The position numbers and the translations under genes were made by a program. The notes beneath the pieces are model-generated. The model searched no databases, was not told the DNA's origin, and saw nothing but the letters and a program-made list of their open reading frames with translations. From assembly GCF_003846445.2 (NCBI RefSeq), contig NZ_CP030139.2:1054001-1118000 (forward strand): 64,000 bases of DNA, in the 5' to 3' direction. The stretch comes from Synechococcus elongatus PCC 11801 (GTDB lineage: Bacteria > Cyanobacteriota > Cyanobacteriia > Synechococcales > Synechococcaceae). Every line of letters begins with the position of its first letter. Within the stretch, counting starts at the first letter, position 1. Shown one piece after another: positions 56,863-64,000 of the stretch.

Positions 56863-59160
56863 CTAAGATTCCGGTGCAGAAGACAATTCCAGCACTAAGG
56901 TCGCCAAAGGTGGCAAGCAGAGGTCGAGGGAATAGGGGCGATTGTGGCAAGACCACTCATCGGTCCATTTGCCCCCCAAGTTGCCCATGTTGCTGCCGCC
57001 ATAGGGACGGGCATCGCTGTTGAAAATCTCGCGGTAGAAACCTGCCGCTGGTACGCCAATGCGGTAGTGGGCGTGAGGCTGTGGTGTGAAGTTACAGACC
57101 ACCACCACAAAGCGATCGCTGTCGTGGGCTCGGCGCACAAACGAGACGATACTGTGACGGTTGTCGCTGCAGTCGATCCACTCAAAGCCGGACTGGTTGC
57201 AATCTTCGCTGTAGAGCGCCGGTGAGTTGCGATAGAGCTGGTTGAGGTCTTTGACAAACTGCTTCATGCATTGGTGCGGCGCAAACTGCAATAGGTGCCA
57301 TTCCAAATCGCCCCAGACATTCCACTCAGCCCACTGGCCAAATTCCATGCCCATAAACAGGGTCTTCTTGCCGGGGTGGGTAAACATATAGCCCAGCAGG
57401 CAACGTAAGTTGGCAAATTTTTGCCACTCGTCGCCGGGCATTTTGCCAATTAGGTTGCTCTTGCCGTGGACGACCTCATCGTGGCTGAGCGCCAGCATGA
57501 AGTTCTCGCTAAAGGCGTACCAAATGCTGAAGGTGACGTTGTTTTGGTGGAACTGGCGGAACCACGGATCCATGCTGAAGTAGTCCAGCATGTCGTGCAT
57601 CCAACCCATATTCCATTTAAGGTTGAAGCCCAAACCACCAACATAAGTGGGCCAAGAGACCATCGGCCAAGAGGTCGATTCTTCCGCGATCGAAAGCGCG
57701 CCGGGGAAGTAGCTAAAGATCAGGTGGTTGACCTGCCGCAAGAAGTCCGCCGCTTCAATGTTTTCCCGACCGCCATACTCATTGGGAATCCACTCGCCTT
57801 CCTTACGGTTGTAGTCAAGGTAGAGCATCGAAGCAACCGCATCCACCCGAATACCGTCGATGTGATACTTGTCAAACCAAAACAAAGCATTCGCCGCTAG
57901 GAAGTTGCGAACCTCGTGGCGGCCATAGTTAAAGACTAAGGTGCCCCATTCCCGATGCTCCCCTTGGCGCGAGTCAGCATGCTCGTAGAGGTGCGTCCCG
58001 TCAAAGAAAGCGAGGCCGTGACCGTCTTTAGGGAAGTGGCCAGGCACCCAATCGAGGATGACGCCGATGCCGTTTTGGTGGCACTGATCAACGAAGTACA
58101 TGAAGTCTTCGGGGCTGCCATAGCGACTCGTTGCCGCATAGTAGCCGGTGACTTGATAGCCCCAAGACCCATCAAAGGGATGTTCGGCGATCGGCAGCAG
58201 CTCCACGTGGGTGTAGCCCAGATCGAGCACGTAGGGGATCAGGCGATCGGCGAGTTCTCGATAGGTGAGGAAACGCGCTCCCGGTTTGAGGTCAGCGACG
58301 GGGACCGGAGCGACTGGCTGTCCTTGCGCATCTGTGGCGATCGCATCTGCACTGGCATGCATCCAAGAACCGAGATGCACCTCATAGACCGAGATTGGTT
58401 GGCGTAACGGGTCTTGATTGCGTCGCCGCTCAAGCCAATTGGCATCGTGCCATTGGTAGCGATCGAGATCGGCCACGATCGAAGCTGTTTTAGGGCGCAC
58501 TTCCTGCTGGAAGCCGTAGGGATCGCTTTTTTCGTAGATGTGACCGTCGTTATTTTTGATCTCGTACTTGTAGGCAGTACCGACGGTTAGCCCCGGAATA
58601 AACAACTCCCAAATGCCGTTGCCGCGGCGTGCCATTTGATGTTTTCGGCCATCCCAGCTGTTGAAGTCGCCCAGGATTGAGACATTGCGGGCGGCAGGAG
58701 CCCAAACAGCAAAATTAACGCCATCGACCCCTTCGAGTTGGTAGGGATGGGCGCCCAGCTTTTCATAGATACGGTGGTGGTTACCCTCGGCAAAGAGGTG
58801 CACATCGTAGTCAGTGAGCAGCGGCGATCGGAAGGCATAGGGATCGTAGATGATTCGCTCGTGCTCACCTTCAGTAACACGCAACTGATAGATCTCCAGA
58901 TCTGCTTCCGGGACCCAGCCTTCAAAGAAGTTGGGATGATGCACGGGATGCATCGCGAACTCGCGGCGTAGTTCTGGGCAAATGACCGCCACCTGCTGAG
59001 CATCCGGCAGATAAGCCCGGATGATCCACCCAGCTTGACCTTCATGCTCATAACGATGAGGCCCCAGAATGTCGAAGGGATTGGCCTCTTGATTACTGGC
59101 AATACGATTGACCTGCTCGACAGATAGAGTGCTGGAAGGGAGCGGGGTCGTACCAGTCAT
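56863..59160 (-). CDS. glgB: 1,4-alpha-glucan branching enzyme
   Basis: 765 residues. An N-terminal CBM48 domain ([20 protein letters not shown], near 130) precedes the GH13 barrel. Catalytic motifs: [10 protein letters not shown], nucleophile Asp in [15 protein letters not shown], acid/base Glu in [10 protein letters not shown] and [10 protein letters not shown]. It introduces alpha-1,6 branches into glycogen, the main carbon store of S. elongatus at night. No other glg gene is near. An ATG start with the usual N-terminus [15 protein letters not shown]. Confidence 0.97.
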   Translation of the reverse strand: MTGTTPLPSSTLSVEQVNRIASNQEANPFDILGPHRYEHEGQAGWIIRAYLPDAQQVAVICPELRREFAMHPVHHPNFFEGWVPEADLEIYQLRVTEGEHERIIYDPYAFRSPLLTDYDVHLFAEGNHHRIYEKLGAHPYQLEGVDGVNFAVWAPAARNVSILGDFNSWDGRKHQMARRGNGIWELFIPGLTVGTAYKYEIKNNDGHIYEKSDPYGFQQEVRPKTASIVADLDRYQWHDANWLERRRNQDPLRQPISVYEVHLGSWMHASADAIATDAQGQPVAPVPVADLKPGARFLTYRELADRLIPYVLDLGYTHVELLPIAEHPFDGSWGYQVTGYYAATSRYGSPEDFMYFVDQCHQNGIGVILDWVPGHFPKDGHGLAFFDGTHLYEHADSRQGEHREWGTLVFNYGRHEVRNFLAANALFWFDKYHIDGIRVDAVASMLYLDYNRKEGEWIPNEYGGRENIEAADFLRQVNHLIFSYFPGALSIAEESTSWPMVSWPTYVGGLGFNLKWNMGWMHDMLDYFSMDPWFRQFHQNNVTFSIWYAFSENFMLALSHDEVVHGKSNLIGKMPGDEWQKFANLRCLLGYMFTHPGKKTLFMGMEFGQWAEWNVWGDLEWHLLQFAPHQCMKQFVKDLNQLYRNSPALYSEDCNQSGFEWIDCSDNRHSIVSFVRRAHDSDRFVVVVCNFTPQPHAHYRIGVPAAGFYREIFNSDARPYGGSNMGNLGGKWTDEWSCHNRPYSLDLCLPPLATLVLELSSAPES

Positions 59161-59442
59161 AGGGATATGTAAGAAGGAACAGGCTGCCCAGATGGGCTGG
59201 AGTCCTAGTCACTGTAGCAACCCGATTCGTCTCTGCTGCAGTTCTTGGCACAGATTCACTGCTTTCGCCCAGCCACAACGGTCTAGTGGATCAGGGGGAT
59301 CTGGCAGTTCAGCAGACCGGCAGTGTCAACAGGTAACCGTCTGACTCTGCCATTAATCTCAACTGCCAGAACAGCAGGCTCATGGGCGATCGCTGAGACA
59401 ACTCAGACTTTGATTTAGTCGGCAGGAGCTGTTGCTCAGGGA

Positions 59443-59928
59443 TTACTGACGGCTGGGACTGATGAGTTCAAAGAAGGCTGGATCAATCTCGAACCCGAGA
59501 ACCTGAGCAAAGTTTTTGAGGCGACTGGTCCCGACTACGTCTGCGGCAGCGAACTGGTGGGCAAATGAGAAGAGCTTATGGTTGACCCAAATAGCGAGGG
59601 CTTCCAGATTGAACTGCAATCCTTCATTGCGACTGAACTGATGGGGAACCAACATCGCGGCATAGCGGGCTAGCTCGCCGGACTGCCAATCCAGCAGCAA
59701 CGGGAATTGAGGATAGGTGGCGTCCAGTCGGATAAACCAGAGGCGCACCTCAGGAATTTCTGCCAATTCCCGAGGATCGTCGTCACTGCGTGGCCACTGA
59801 ATGTCAAAGGTCACTTGCTGCTCGAGACCCAGCCAGTCCGCAGTTGTCAATTCTGGCAAGGCTTGTGCAACAGGGCTGAGGTCGAGCTTAGCGATCGCGT
59901 CTGCCGACAGAACAAGAGTGCGGCTCAT
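59443..59928 (-). CDS. CRR6-family protein, NdhI maturation factor
   Basis: 161 residues from ATG 59928; an upstream in-frame start adds 11 hydrophobic residues. The segments DPRELAEIPEVRLWFIRLDA, YPQFPLLLDWQSGELARYAAM and VPHQFSRNEGLQFNLEAL match the chlororespiratory reduction 6 (DUF1817) family as I recall it. CRR6 helps assemble the connecting arm of the NDH-1 complex through NdhI. The ndhI gene is 12 kb away in the same window. Confidence 0.85.
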   Translation of the reverse strand: MSRTLVLSADAIAKLDLSPVAQALPELTTADWLGLEQQVTFDIQWPRSDDDPRELAEIPEVRLWFIRLDATYPQFPLLLDWQSGELARYAAMLVPHQFSRNEGLQFNLEALAIWVNHKLFSFAHQFAAADVVGTSRLKNFAQVLGFEIDPAFFELISPSRQ

Positions 59929-60140
59929 CAGCGCAGCGAGAAAGAACCCTTCTATTATCAAGGGCAGTCTCTACCCCGAACGCCGTCAGATAGGGGCTGC
60001 AAAGGAGAATGGAGATTGAACTGTTTAATCCTCTGCTGCGTATTCGGACTATCGCTGCGCGCACTGGTGTGGGGCGATCGCCTTGGTAATGGATATCCAG
60101 CTGTGACAACGGTTGCTGCTTGAAGGTCTGGCAGAGTCCA

Positions 60141-60920
60141 CTAGAACGGGAAGCCGAGCAAGAAGGGCAGAACCCCTTGGACAATGCCAGTCAGGACTGC
60201 CAAGGCTGCCCCACTCCCGCCACCATTACTATTACCGGCAGCCTTCTCTTGACTGGCCACGATCGTGTTGCGCAGTTCCTGTGATCGCTTTTCACCTTCC
60301 AAATTTTGCTTATCTCTATAAAGTTCTTCAGCCATTTGGGCATCGGCGATCGCCTGTTCAGAACGCCCTAGCCCTTGATAGGCGATCGCTCGGCTGAGGT
60401 AGGTAGGTGCTGATTTGGGATCGCGCTGCAAGGCCAGATCAAAATAGGAGATAGCACGCTCAAAGCGACCGGCTTGGATTGCTTCGATACCCCAGGTTTG
60501 ATAGCGCTCAAAGGGCAGAGCGGTCACATCTAGACCCTGGGCACCTTGGATATGGGCTAGCGTCAATTGCTGGGGTGTCACAATCGCCCCCGTTAACCAA
60601 GCTTCGCGGAGATCGACTCCATCTAGGCGCGCCCCTGTTAGGTTGGCACCGGCCAAGTTAGCTCGTTGAAGCGAAGCTCCTCGTAGATCGGCTTGACGTA
60701 AGTCTGCACCGCTTAAATCTGCCCCACTGAGGTTGGCTCGCTGGAGATTGCTACCGACCAGCCGAGCCCCCGGCAGCCGTGCCAAGACCAGGCCCGCATC
60801 CTGTAAATCACAACGTTCGCATTGGCGGGTGGTTAAAAGGCGCTGGAGATCTTCGGGATTCTCGGCCCAGACAGCAAGGGGCCACAGTGCGATCGCCAAT
60901 CCCCAAGCTACGCTGCGCAT
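60141..60920 (-). CDS. Secreted pentapeptide-repeat plus TPR protein
   Basis: 259 residues from ATG 60920, which begins a signal peptide (RSVAWGLAIALWPLAVWA). Residues about 25-105 hold pentapeptide repeats of the A(D/N)LxG type (LQRANLSGADLSGADL, LRQADLRGASLQRANLAGA). A CxxC motif (CERCDL) precedes them. Residues about 140-215 form TPR-like helices (FERAISYFDLALQRDPKSA). The C-terminus is Gly/Ser-rich followed by a hydrophobic end (LTGIVQGVLPFLLGFPF). A scaffold role in the periplasm or lumen is inferred. Confidence 0.85.
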   Translation of the reverse strand: MRSVAWGLAIALWPLAVWAENPEDLQRLLTTRQCERCDLQDAGLVLARLPGARLVGSNLQRANLSGADLSGADLRQADLRGASLQRANLAGANLTGARLDGVDLREAWLTGAIVTPQQLTLAHIQGAQGLDVTALPFERYQTWGIEAIQAGRFERAISYFDLALQRDPKSAPTYLSRAIAYQGLGRSEQAIADAQMAEELYRDKQNLEGEKRSQELRNTIVASQEKAAGNSNGGGSGAALAVLTGIVQGVLPFLLGFPF

Positions 60921-61080
60921 GGCTGTTCCCATTCCCGAAAAACCCACGCTAACGGATCGACCGCTAGCCGACAATTACTTCACCCAGATGCCTGAGATAC
61001 CGCTAAAGTTCCCCTGATCGATCCCGGCTTGTCCACATAAATTAACGAATTGCGGGGATCGCTTCTCTCGACTGGACACC

Positions 61081-61086
61081 TAGAAT
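61081..61086 (+). promoter_or_regulatory. -10 element and structured leader of the HU gene
   Basis: TAGAAT lies 128 bases upstream of the HU start. The intervening leader contains several short hairpins (GGAGC/GCTCC around 61130-61155, GAGC/GCTC around 61169-61183) and ends with AAGGAGAT, a strong ribosome binding site. The long structured leader suggests post-transcriptional control. Confidence 0.5.
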
Positions 61087-61213
61087 AGGGCAGCGAAAGC
61101 CCTCATTTAAAAAGGGCGAAGCCTGTTCGGGGAGCGAGTTTCAGCTCCCAAACGTCACCGAATCATCCGAGCATTACTGCTCGCGCATTGTTGCGTTTTC
61201 AAGGAGATAGCCC

Positions 61214-61489
61214 ATGAACAAGGGTGACTTGATCGACAAGGTTGCGGATCGTGCCCACGTTACGAAAAAACAGGCAGAACACATCATCTCAGCTGCGCTC
61301 GACACGATTATCGAAGCCGTTTCGGGCGGCGATAAAGTCACATTGGTTGGCTTTGGGTCTTTTGAACCCCGCGATCGTAAAGCTCGGGAAGGTCGCAATC
61401 CCAAAACGGGCCAAAAGATGAAAATTCCCGCCACGAAGGTCCCGGCCTTCTCTGCCGGTAAGCTCTTTAAGGAGAAAGTCAGCACCTAG
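61214..61489 (+). CDS. hup: HU-family DNA-binding protein
   Basis: 91 residues. MNKGDLIDKVADRAHVTKKQ, VTLVGFGSFEPRDRKAREGRN (limits about 43-63) and the DNA-binding arm NPKTGQKMKIPATKVPAF are classic HU. A homodimer that bends DNA and compacts the nucleoid; single copy is usual in S. elongatus. Ribosome binding site AAGGAG five bases upstream. The next gene starts 18 bases later, so read-through is possible. Confidence 0.97.
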   Translation: MNKGDLIDKVADRAHVTKKQAEHIISAALDTIIEAVSGGDKVTLVGFGSFEPRDRKAREGRNPKTGQKMKIPATKVPAFSAGKLFKEKVST

Positions 61490-61507
61490 AATCGGTGCTG
61501 CAATGCC

Positions 61508-62608
61508 TTGACCCGACCCAATCATGGGGGAAACCTACGCTGGGCTGCTAGCCTTGCTGGGGCTTCCCCAACTGACCTTCTTGATTTTTCAGCCAGCTTG
61601 AATCCCCTCGGACCACCCTCGTGGTTGGCAAACTGGCTACAACAGCATTACACCCAGCTGATTGCCTATCCCGATCCGCAGTATCGACAACTTCGGGAGG
61701 CGATCGCCAAACATCATCATTGCGATCCCAATTGGATTCTGCCAGGTAATGGAGCAGCAGAATTACTAACTTGGGCAGCCCGCGATTTCGCTGATTGCCG
61801 AGAAGTGCTGCTGCTGGGACCTGCATTTCGGGATTATGAGCGGGCGCTGACTGCCGTAGGTGTGCCTTGGCGCCGCTTAGCGCTCCCCCTCGATCGTCCA
61901 GCGACGCTAGCAATCCTGCAGAATCTCTTGGAACCGGAGATCCGTGCTGATACAGGACTGCTGATTAACAATCCCCACAACCCAACAGGCTGGCTGTGGC
62001 CGCTGCGTGAACTCTGGCTCCTCTTACAACGCTGCCGATTGGTGATCGCGGATGAGGCGTTTTTAGATTTCCGGCCAGATGCTGCTGACTGGAGCCTCGA
62101 GCCCTGCTTAGCCGAGAGCCGATCGCTGGTGATCGTGCGATCGCTGACCAAGTTTTACAGCGTGGCAGGGCTGCGATTGGGCTATGCGATCGCCCATCCC
62201 GATCGTCTAGAGCGCTGGCAGCAGTGGCGGGATCCTTGGTCTGTGAATGGCTTGGCTGCGGCTCTAGGCCCTGAACTCCTCGCGGATCGGGCTTTTCAAG
62301 CAGCGACATGGAACTGGCTCCCAGCTGCTCGCTCAGCATTAGCCAACGGTTTAGCCACAATTCCGGGGCTACGGGTGCTACCCAGTCAGGCCAATTTTCT
62401 GCTGGTGCAAGCCGAGCATTCAGTGCTGCCGCTGCAAGAGTGCCTGCTCCAGCAGCATCGCATTCTGATTCGTGATTGCCTCAGTTTCGCAGAGCTAGGC
62501 GATCGCTGGTTTCGGGTGGCCGTGCGCAGCGAAGCAGAGAATCAGCAGCTCCTCCGAGCGATCGCAACAGTGCTAACCGATGGTCGGGCCGGATCGATGA
62601 CTGCTTGA
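61508..62608 (+). CDS. CobD-like PLP-dependent aminotransferase (L-threonine-phosphate decarboxylase type)
   Basis: 366 residues from a TTG; nearby ATGs are out of frame. NHGGNLRWAA, DFSASLNPLGPP, PGNGAAELL, NPHNPTGWLW and the PLP lysine in SLTKFYSVAGLRLGY place it in the HisC/CobD group. NHGGN...LDFSAN-type starts favour CobD, which makes (R)-1-amino-2-propanol phosphate for the cobalamin (or pseudocobalamin) nucleotide loop. Histidinol-phosphate aminotransferase is the alternative. HU lies just upstream and TenA just downstream. Confidence 0.85.
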   Translation: MTRPNHGGNLRWAASLAGASPTDLLDFSASLNPLGPPSWLANWLQQHYTQLIAYPDPQYRQLREAIAKHHHCDPNWILPGNGAAELLTWAARDFADCREVLLLGPAFRDYERALTAVGVPWRRLALPLDRPATLAILQNLLEPEIRADTGLLINNPHNPTGWLWPLRELWLLLQRCRLVIADEAFLDFRPDAADWSLEPCLAESRSLVIVRSLTKFYSVAGLRLGYAIAHPDRLERWQQWRDPWSVNGLAAALGPELLADRAFQAATWNWLPAARSALANGLATIPGLRVLPSQANFLLVQAEHSVLPLQECLLQQHRILIRDCLSFAELGDRWFRVAVRSEAENQQLLRAIATVLTDGRAGSMTA

Positions 62609-62665
62609 GACCCGAGAGCCTCAGGGTAGGATCAGCGATGTTCTCTCAAGAAACTGAGCCACTCC

Positions 62666-63289
62666 GTGCGTTTGGCTGACTGCCTTTGGCAACAGAATCA
62701 AGCCTTGGTTGCTGAGATTCGTTTTCATCCGTTTGTCGTGGCCTTGGTTGAGGGCAGCCTGCCCCTAAACCAGTTCCAGGCCTACATTGCTCAGGATGCC
62801 TTTTTCCTCGAAGCCTTTGCTCGGGCCTACAGTATTGCTGCCGCCAAGTCTGAGCATCGAGCCGACTTTGAGCAGTTTCATCAACTGGCGGGTGGGGTCC
62901 TCGAAGAGCTGCAGTTGCACGCTCGATTGGCTCAACGCTGGCAGATCGATCTGCGATCGGTGCAACCCAATCCGGCCACCCGTCGCTATGTCGATTTCCT
63001 AGTCGCCACCGCTTGGAGCCGCCCCCTCGGCGCGATCGCGGCGGCGATGGTGCCCTGTATGCGGCTCTATGCCGACCTTGGGCAATTCTGGTTGCAGCGG
63101 GGCTATGCTGCTGAACCCTACGGAGAGTGGGTGCAGACCTACGCGGATCCGGCTTTTGAGTCCTTGGCACAGCAACTCGAAGCCCTGCTCGATCGCCACG
63201 GCACTGAGGCGATCGCGGCGGAACCCTATGGCTACGCGCTGACCTGTGAGCGGGATTTCTTTAGCGCCGTGGGGAGCGCGATCGCATGA
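62666..63289 (+). CDS. TenA/thiaminase-II family protein
   Basis: 207 residues from a GTG start. All-helical TenA fold: HPFVVALVEGSLPLNQFQAYIAQDAFFLEAF (limits about 21-51), AMVPCMRLYADLG with the Cys position of TenA_C, and an acidic C-terminal ERDFFSAVG. TenA_C members hydrolyse aminopyrimidine thiamin breakdown products. The conserved Cys favours the TenA_C type. Its stop overlaps the next ATG (ATGA), so it is coupled to the potassium transporter gene; the link looks purely organisational. Confidence 0.9.
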   Translation: MRLADCLWQQNQALVAEIRFHPFVVALVEGSLPLNQFQAYIAQDAFFLEAFARAYSIAAAKSEHRADFEQFHQLAGGVLEELQLHARLAQRWQIDLRSVQPNPATRRYVDFLVATAWSRPLGAIAAAMVPCMRLYADLGQFWLQRGYAAEPYGEWVQTYADPAFESLAQQLEALLDRHGTEAIAAEPYGYALTCERDFFSAVGSAIA

Positions 63290-64000
63290 CACTGGCACGC
63301 ACAATCTGCCTCGGCTTTCTGCTCGTCATTTCGGTTGGCACCCTGCTACTGGCAATGCCGTTGTCCCTGGCCGATGGCACGTGGGGCAATCCCCTCACGG
63401 CTTTGTTTACCTCAACCTCAGCCGTCTGTGTAACGGGCTTGAGCGTCGTCGATGTCGGCAAATACTACTCACCCTTCGGCCAAGTCATCCTGCTGCTGCT
63501 CTTCCAGATTGGGGGGCTAGGCTACATGACGGCCACCACCTTCCTGATGGTCTTGTTAGGGTGGCGGCTGCGCCTGCGGGATAAGGTTGCTCTGCACCGC
63601 AGCCTCGAGACTCCAGGCATGGCGGGTCTACGGCAACTGCTCAAGTCGATCATTGCCATGACCGTGGTGATTGAACTGACAGGTGCTTTTCTCCTATTGC
63701 CAGTGTTCAGCCGGGACTTTGGCTTCAGTCAAGGACTGTGGTTCTCGCTCTTCCATAGCGTCAGCGCCTTCAACAACGCTGGCTTTGGCCTACTGTCTGA
63801 CAACTTGATGCGCTACGTCGAAACCCCGATCGTCAGTTGGACGGTGGGCGGGCTGATCATCTTCGGCGGCATTGGCTATCAGGTCTTGCTGGAAGGCTAT
63901 CTCTGGCTGCGCGATCGCCAGCCACAACGTCGTCTGTTTATCTTCACGCTGCACACCAAGCTGGCTGTGACAATTACCGCTCTGCTGCTAGTGCTGGGCA
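63286..64000 (+). CDS. ktrB: KtrB/TrkH potassium uptake channel subunit, cut by the window edge
   Basis: An open frame of 238 codons to the end of the window, no stop. Its ATG overlaps the stop of tenA (ATGA). Pore-loop motifs are TSTSAVCVTGLSVVD (first selectivity filter, about 43-57) and SAFNNAGFG (second). IGGLGYMT and multiple membrane spans fit KtrB/NtpJ. In cyanobacteria KtrB with KtrA and KtrE takes up K+ with Na+ dependence for osmotic adaptation. The rest, and perhaps ktrA, lie beyond the window. Confidence 0.92.
   Translation, partial: MTLARTICLGFLLVISVGTLLLAMPLSLADGTWGNPLTALFTSTSAVCVTGLSVVDVGKYYSPFGQVILLLLFQIGGLGYMTATTFLMVLLGWRLRLRDKVALHRSLETPGMAGLRQLLKSIIAMTVVIELTGAFLLLPVFSRDFGFSQGLWFSLFHSVSAFNNAGFGLLSDNLMRYVETPIVSWTVGGLIIFGGIGYQVLLEGYLWLRDRQPQRRLFIFTLHTKLAVTITALLLVLG

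Overview
The window is chromosomal DNA of a freshwater unicellular cyanobacterium, most probably Synechococcus elongatus or a very close relative. The evidence is direct: the octamer GCGATCGC (the HIP1 palindrome) recurs throughout, and the genes include plastocyanin, seven NDH-1 subunits, a high-light-inducible protein, phytoene synthase and desaturase, a cyAbrB regulator, RbcR and an SLH/OprB porin. I saw no transposase, integrase, phage gene, CRISPR array or rRNA. Strain identity cannot be fixed from the sequence alone.

Layout. 0.1-5.7 kb: secreted DUF6816-type protein, tRNA-Thr, minD-minE-ferredoxin operon (no minC), divergent FAD oxidoreductase-like gene, aroK, ruvB, then a structured RNA/terminator region. 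5.9-9.4 kb: glutathione reductase, an unknown gene, a PHP phosphoesterase and a gene-free, HIP1-free gap. 9.4-17.1 kb: hexose-6-P mutarotase, a PilT-type ATPase, uvrA, a GAF protein, hli with an HLR1-like promoter site, two small proteins that look related to each other, and hisIE. 17.1-25.98 kb: methionine salvage (mtnC, mtnB, divergent mtnA), mscL, a GDT1-type cation exporter next to a CDF transporter, secreted and membrane unknowns, M16 peptidase and fructosamine kinase. 26.0-36.2 kb: crtB-crtP facing ndhM, rbcR, a Z-ISO/NnrU protein, a thioredoxin, ndhF, ndhD and small membrane proteins. 36.2-45.8 kb: scpA, sugar nucleotidyltransferase, TPR protein, M20 amidohydrolase, cyAbrB, a second long gap, DUF3747 protein, peptide deformylase, AI-2E transporter, gmd. 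46-48.7 kb: ndhA-ndhI-ndhG-ndhE. 48.9-59.2 kb: porin under a Fur-like box, two secreted His-rich proteins, clpB, petE, an epimerase, hemE and glgB. 59.4-64 kb: CRR6, pentapeptide/TPR protein, HU, CobD-like aminotransferase, TenA and a truncated KtrB/TrkH.

How the genes fit together. Photosynthetic electron flow dominates: NDH-1 membrane and connecting subunits, the NdhI maturation factor CRR6, plastocyanin, HemE, Hli and three consecutive-step carotenoid enzymes. Metal handling is a second theme (GDT1, CDF, the Fur-boxed porin, His-rich secreted proteins, plastocyanin). The rest is housekeeping.

I did not find a clear new multi-gene defence or mobile system. The best leads for undescribed biology are the pair of small MDW-start proteins around hli, the structured RNA after ruvB, a 31-residue membrane peptide between the lapA-like gene and scpA, and the 45-residue secreted Cys/His peptide beside a His-rich secreted protein.
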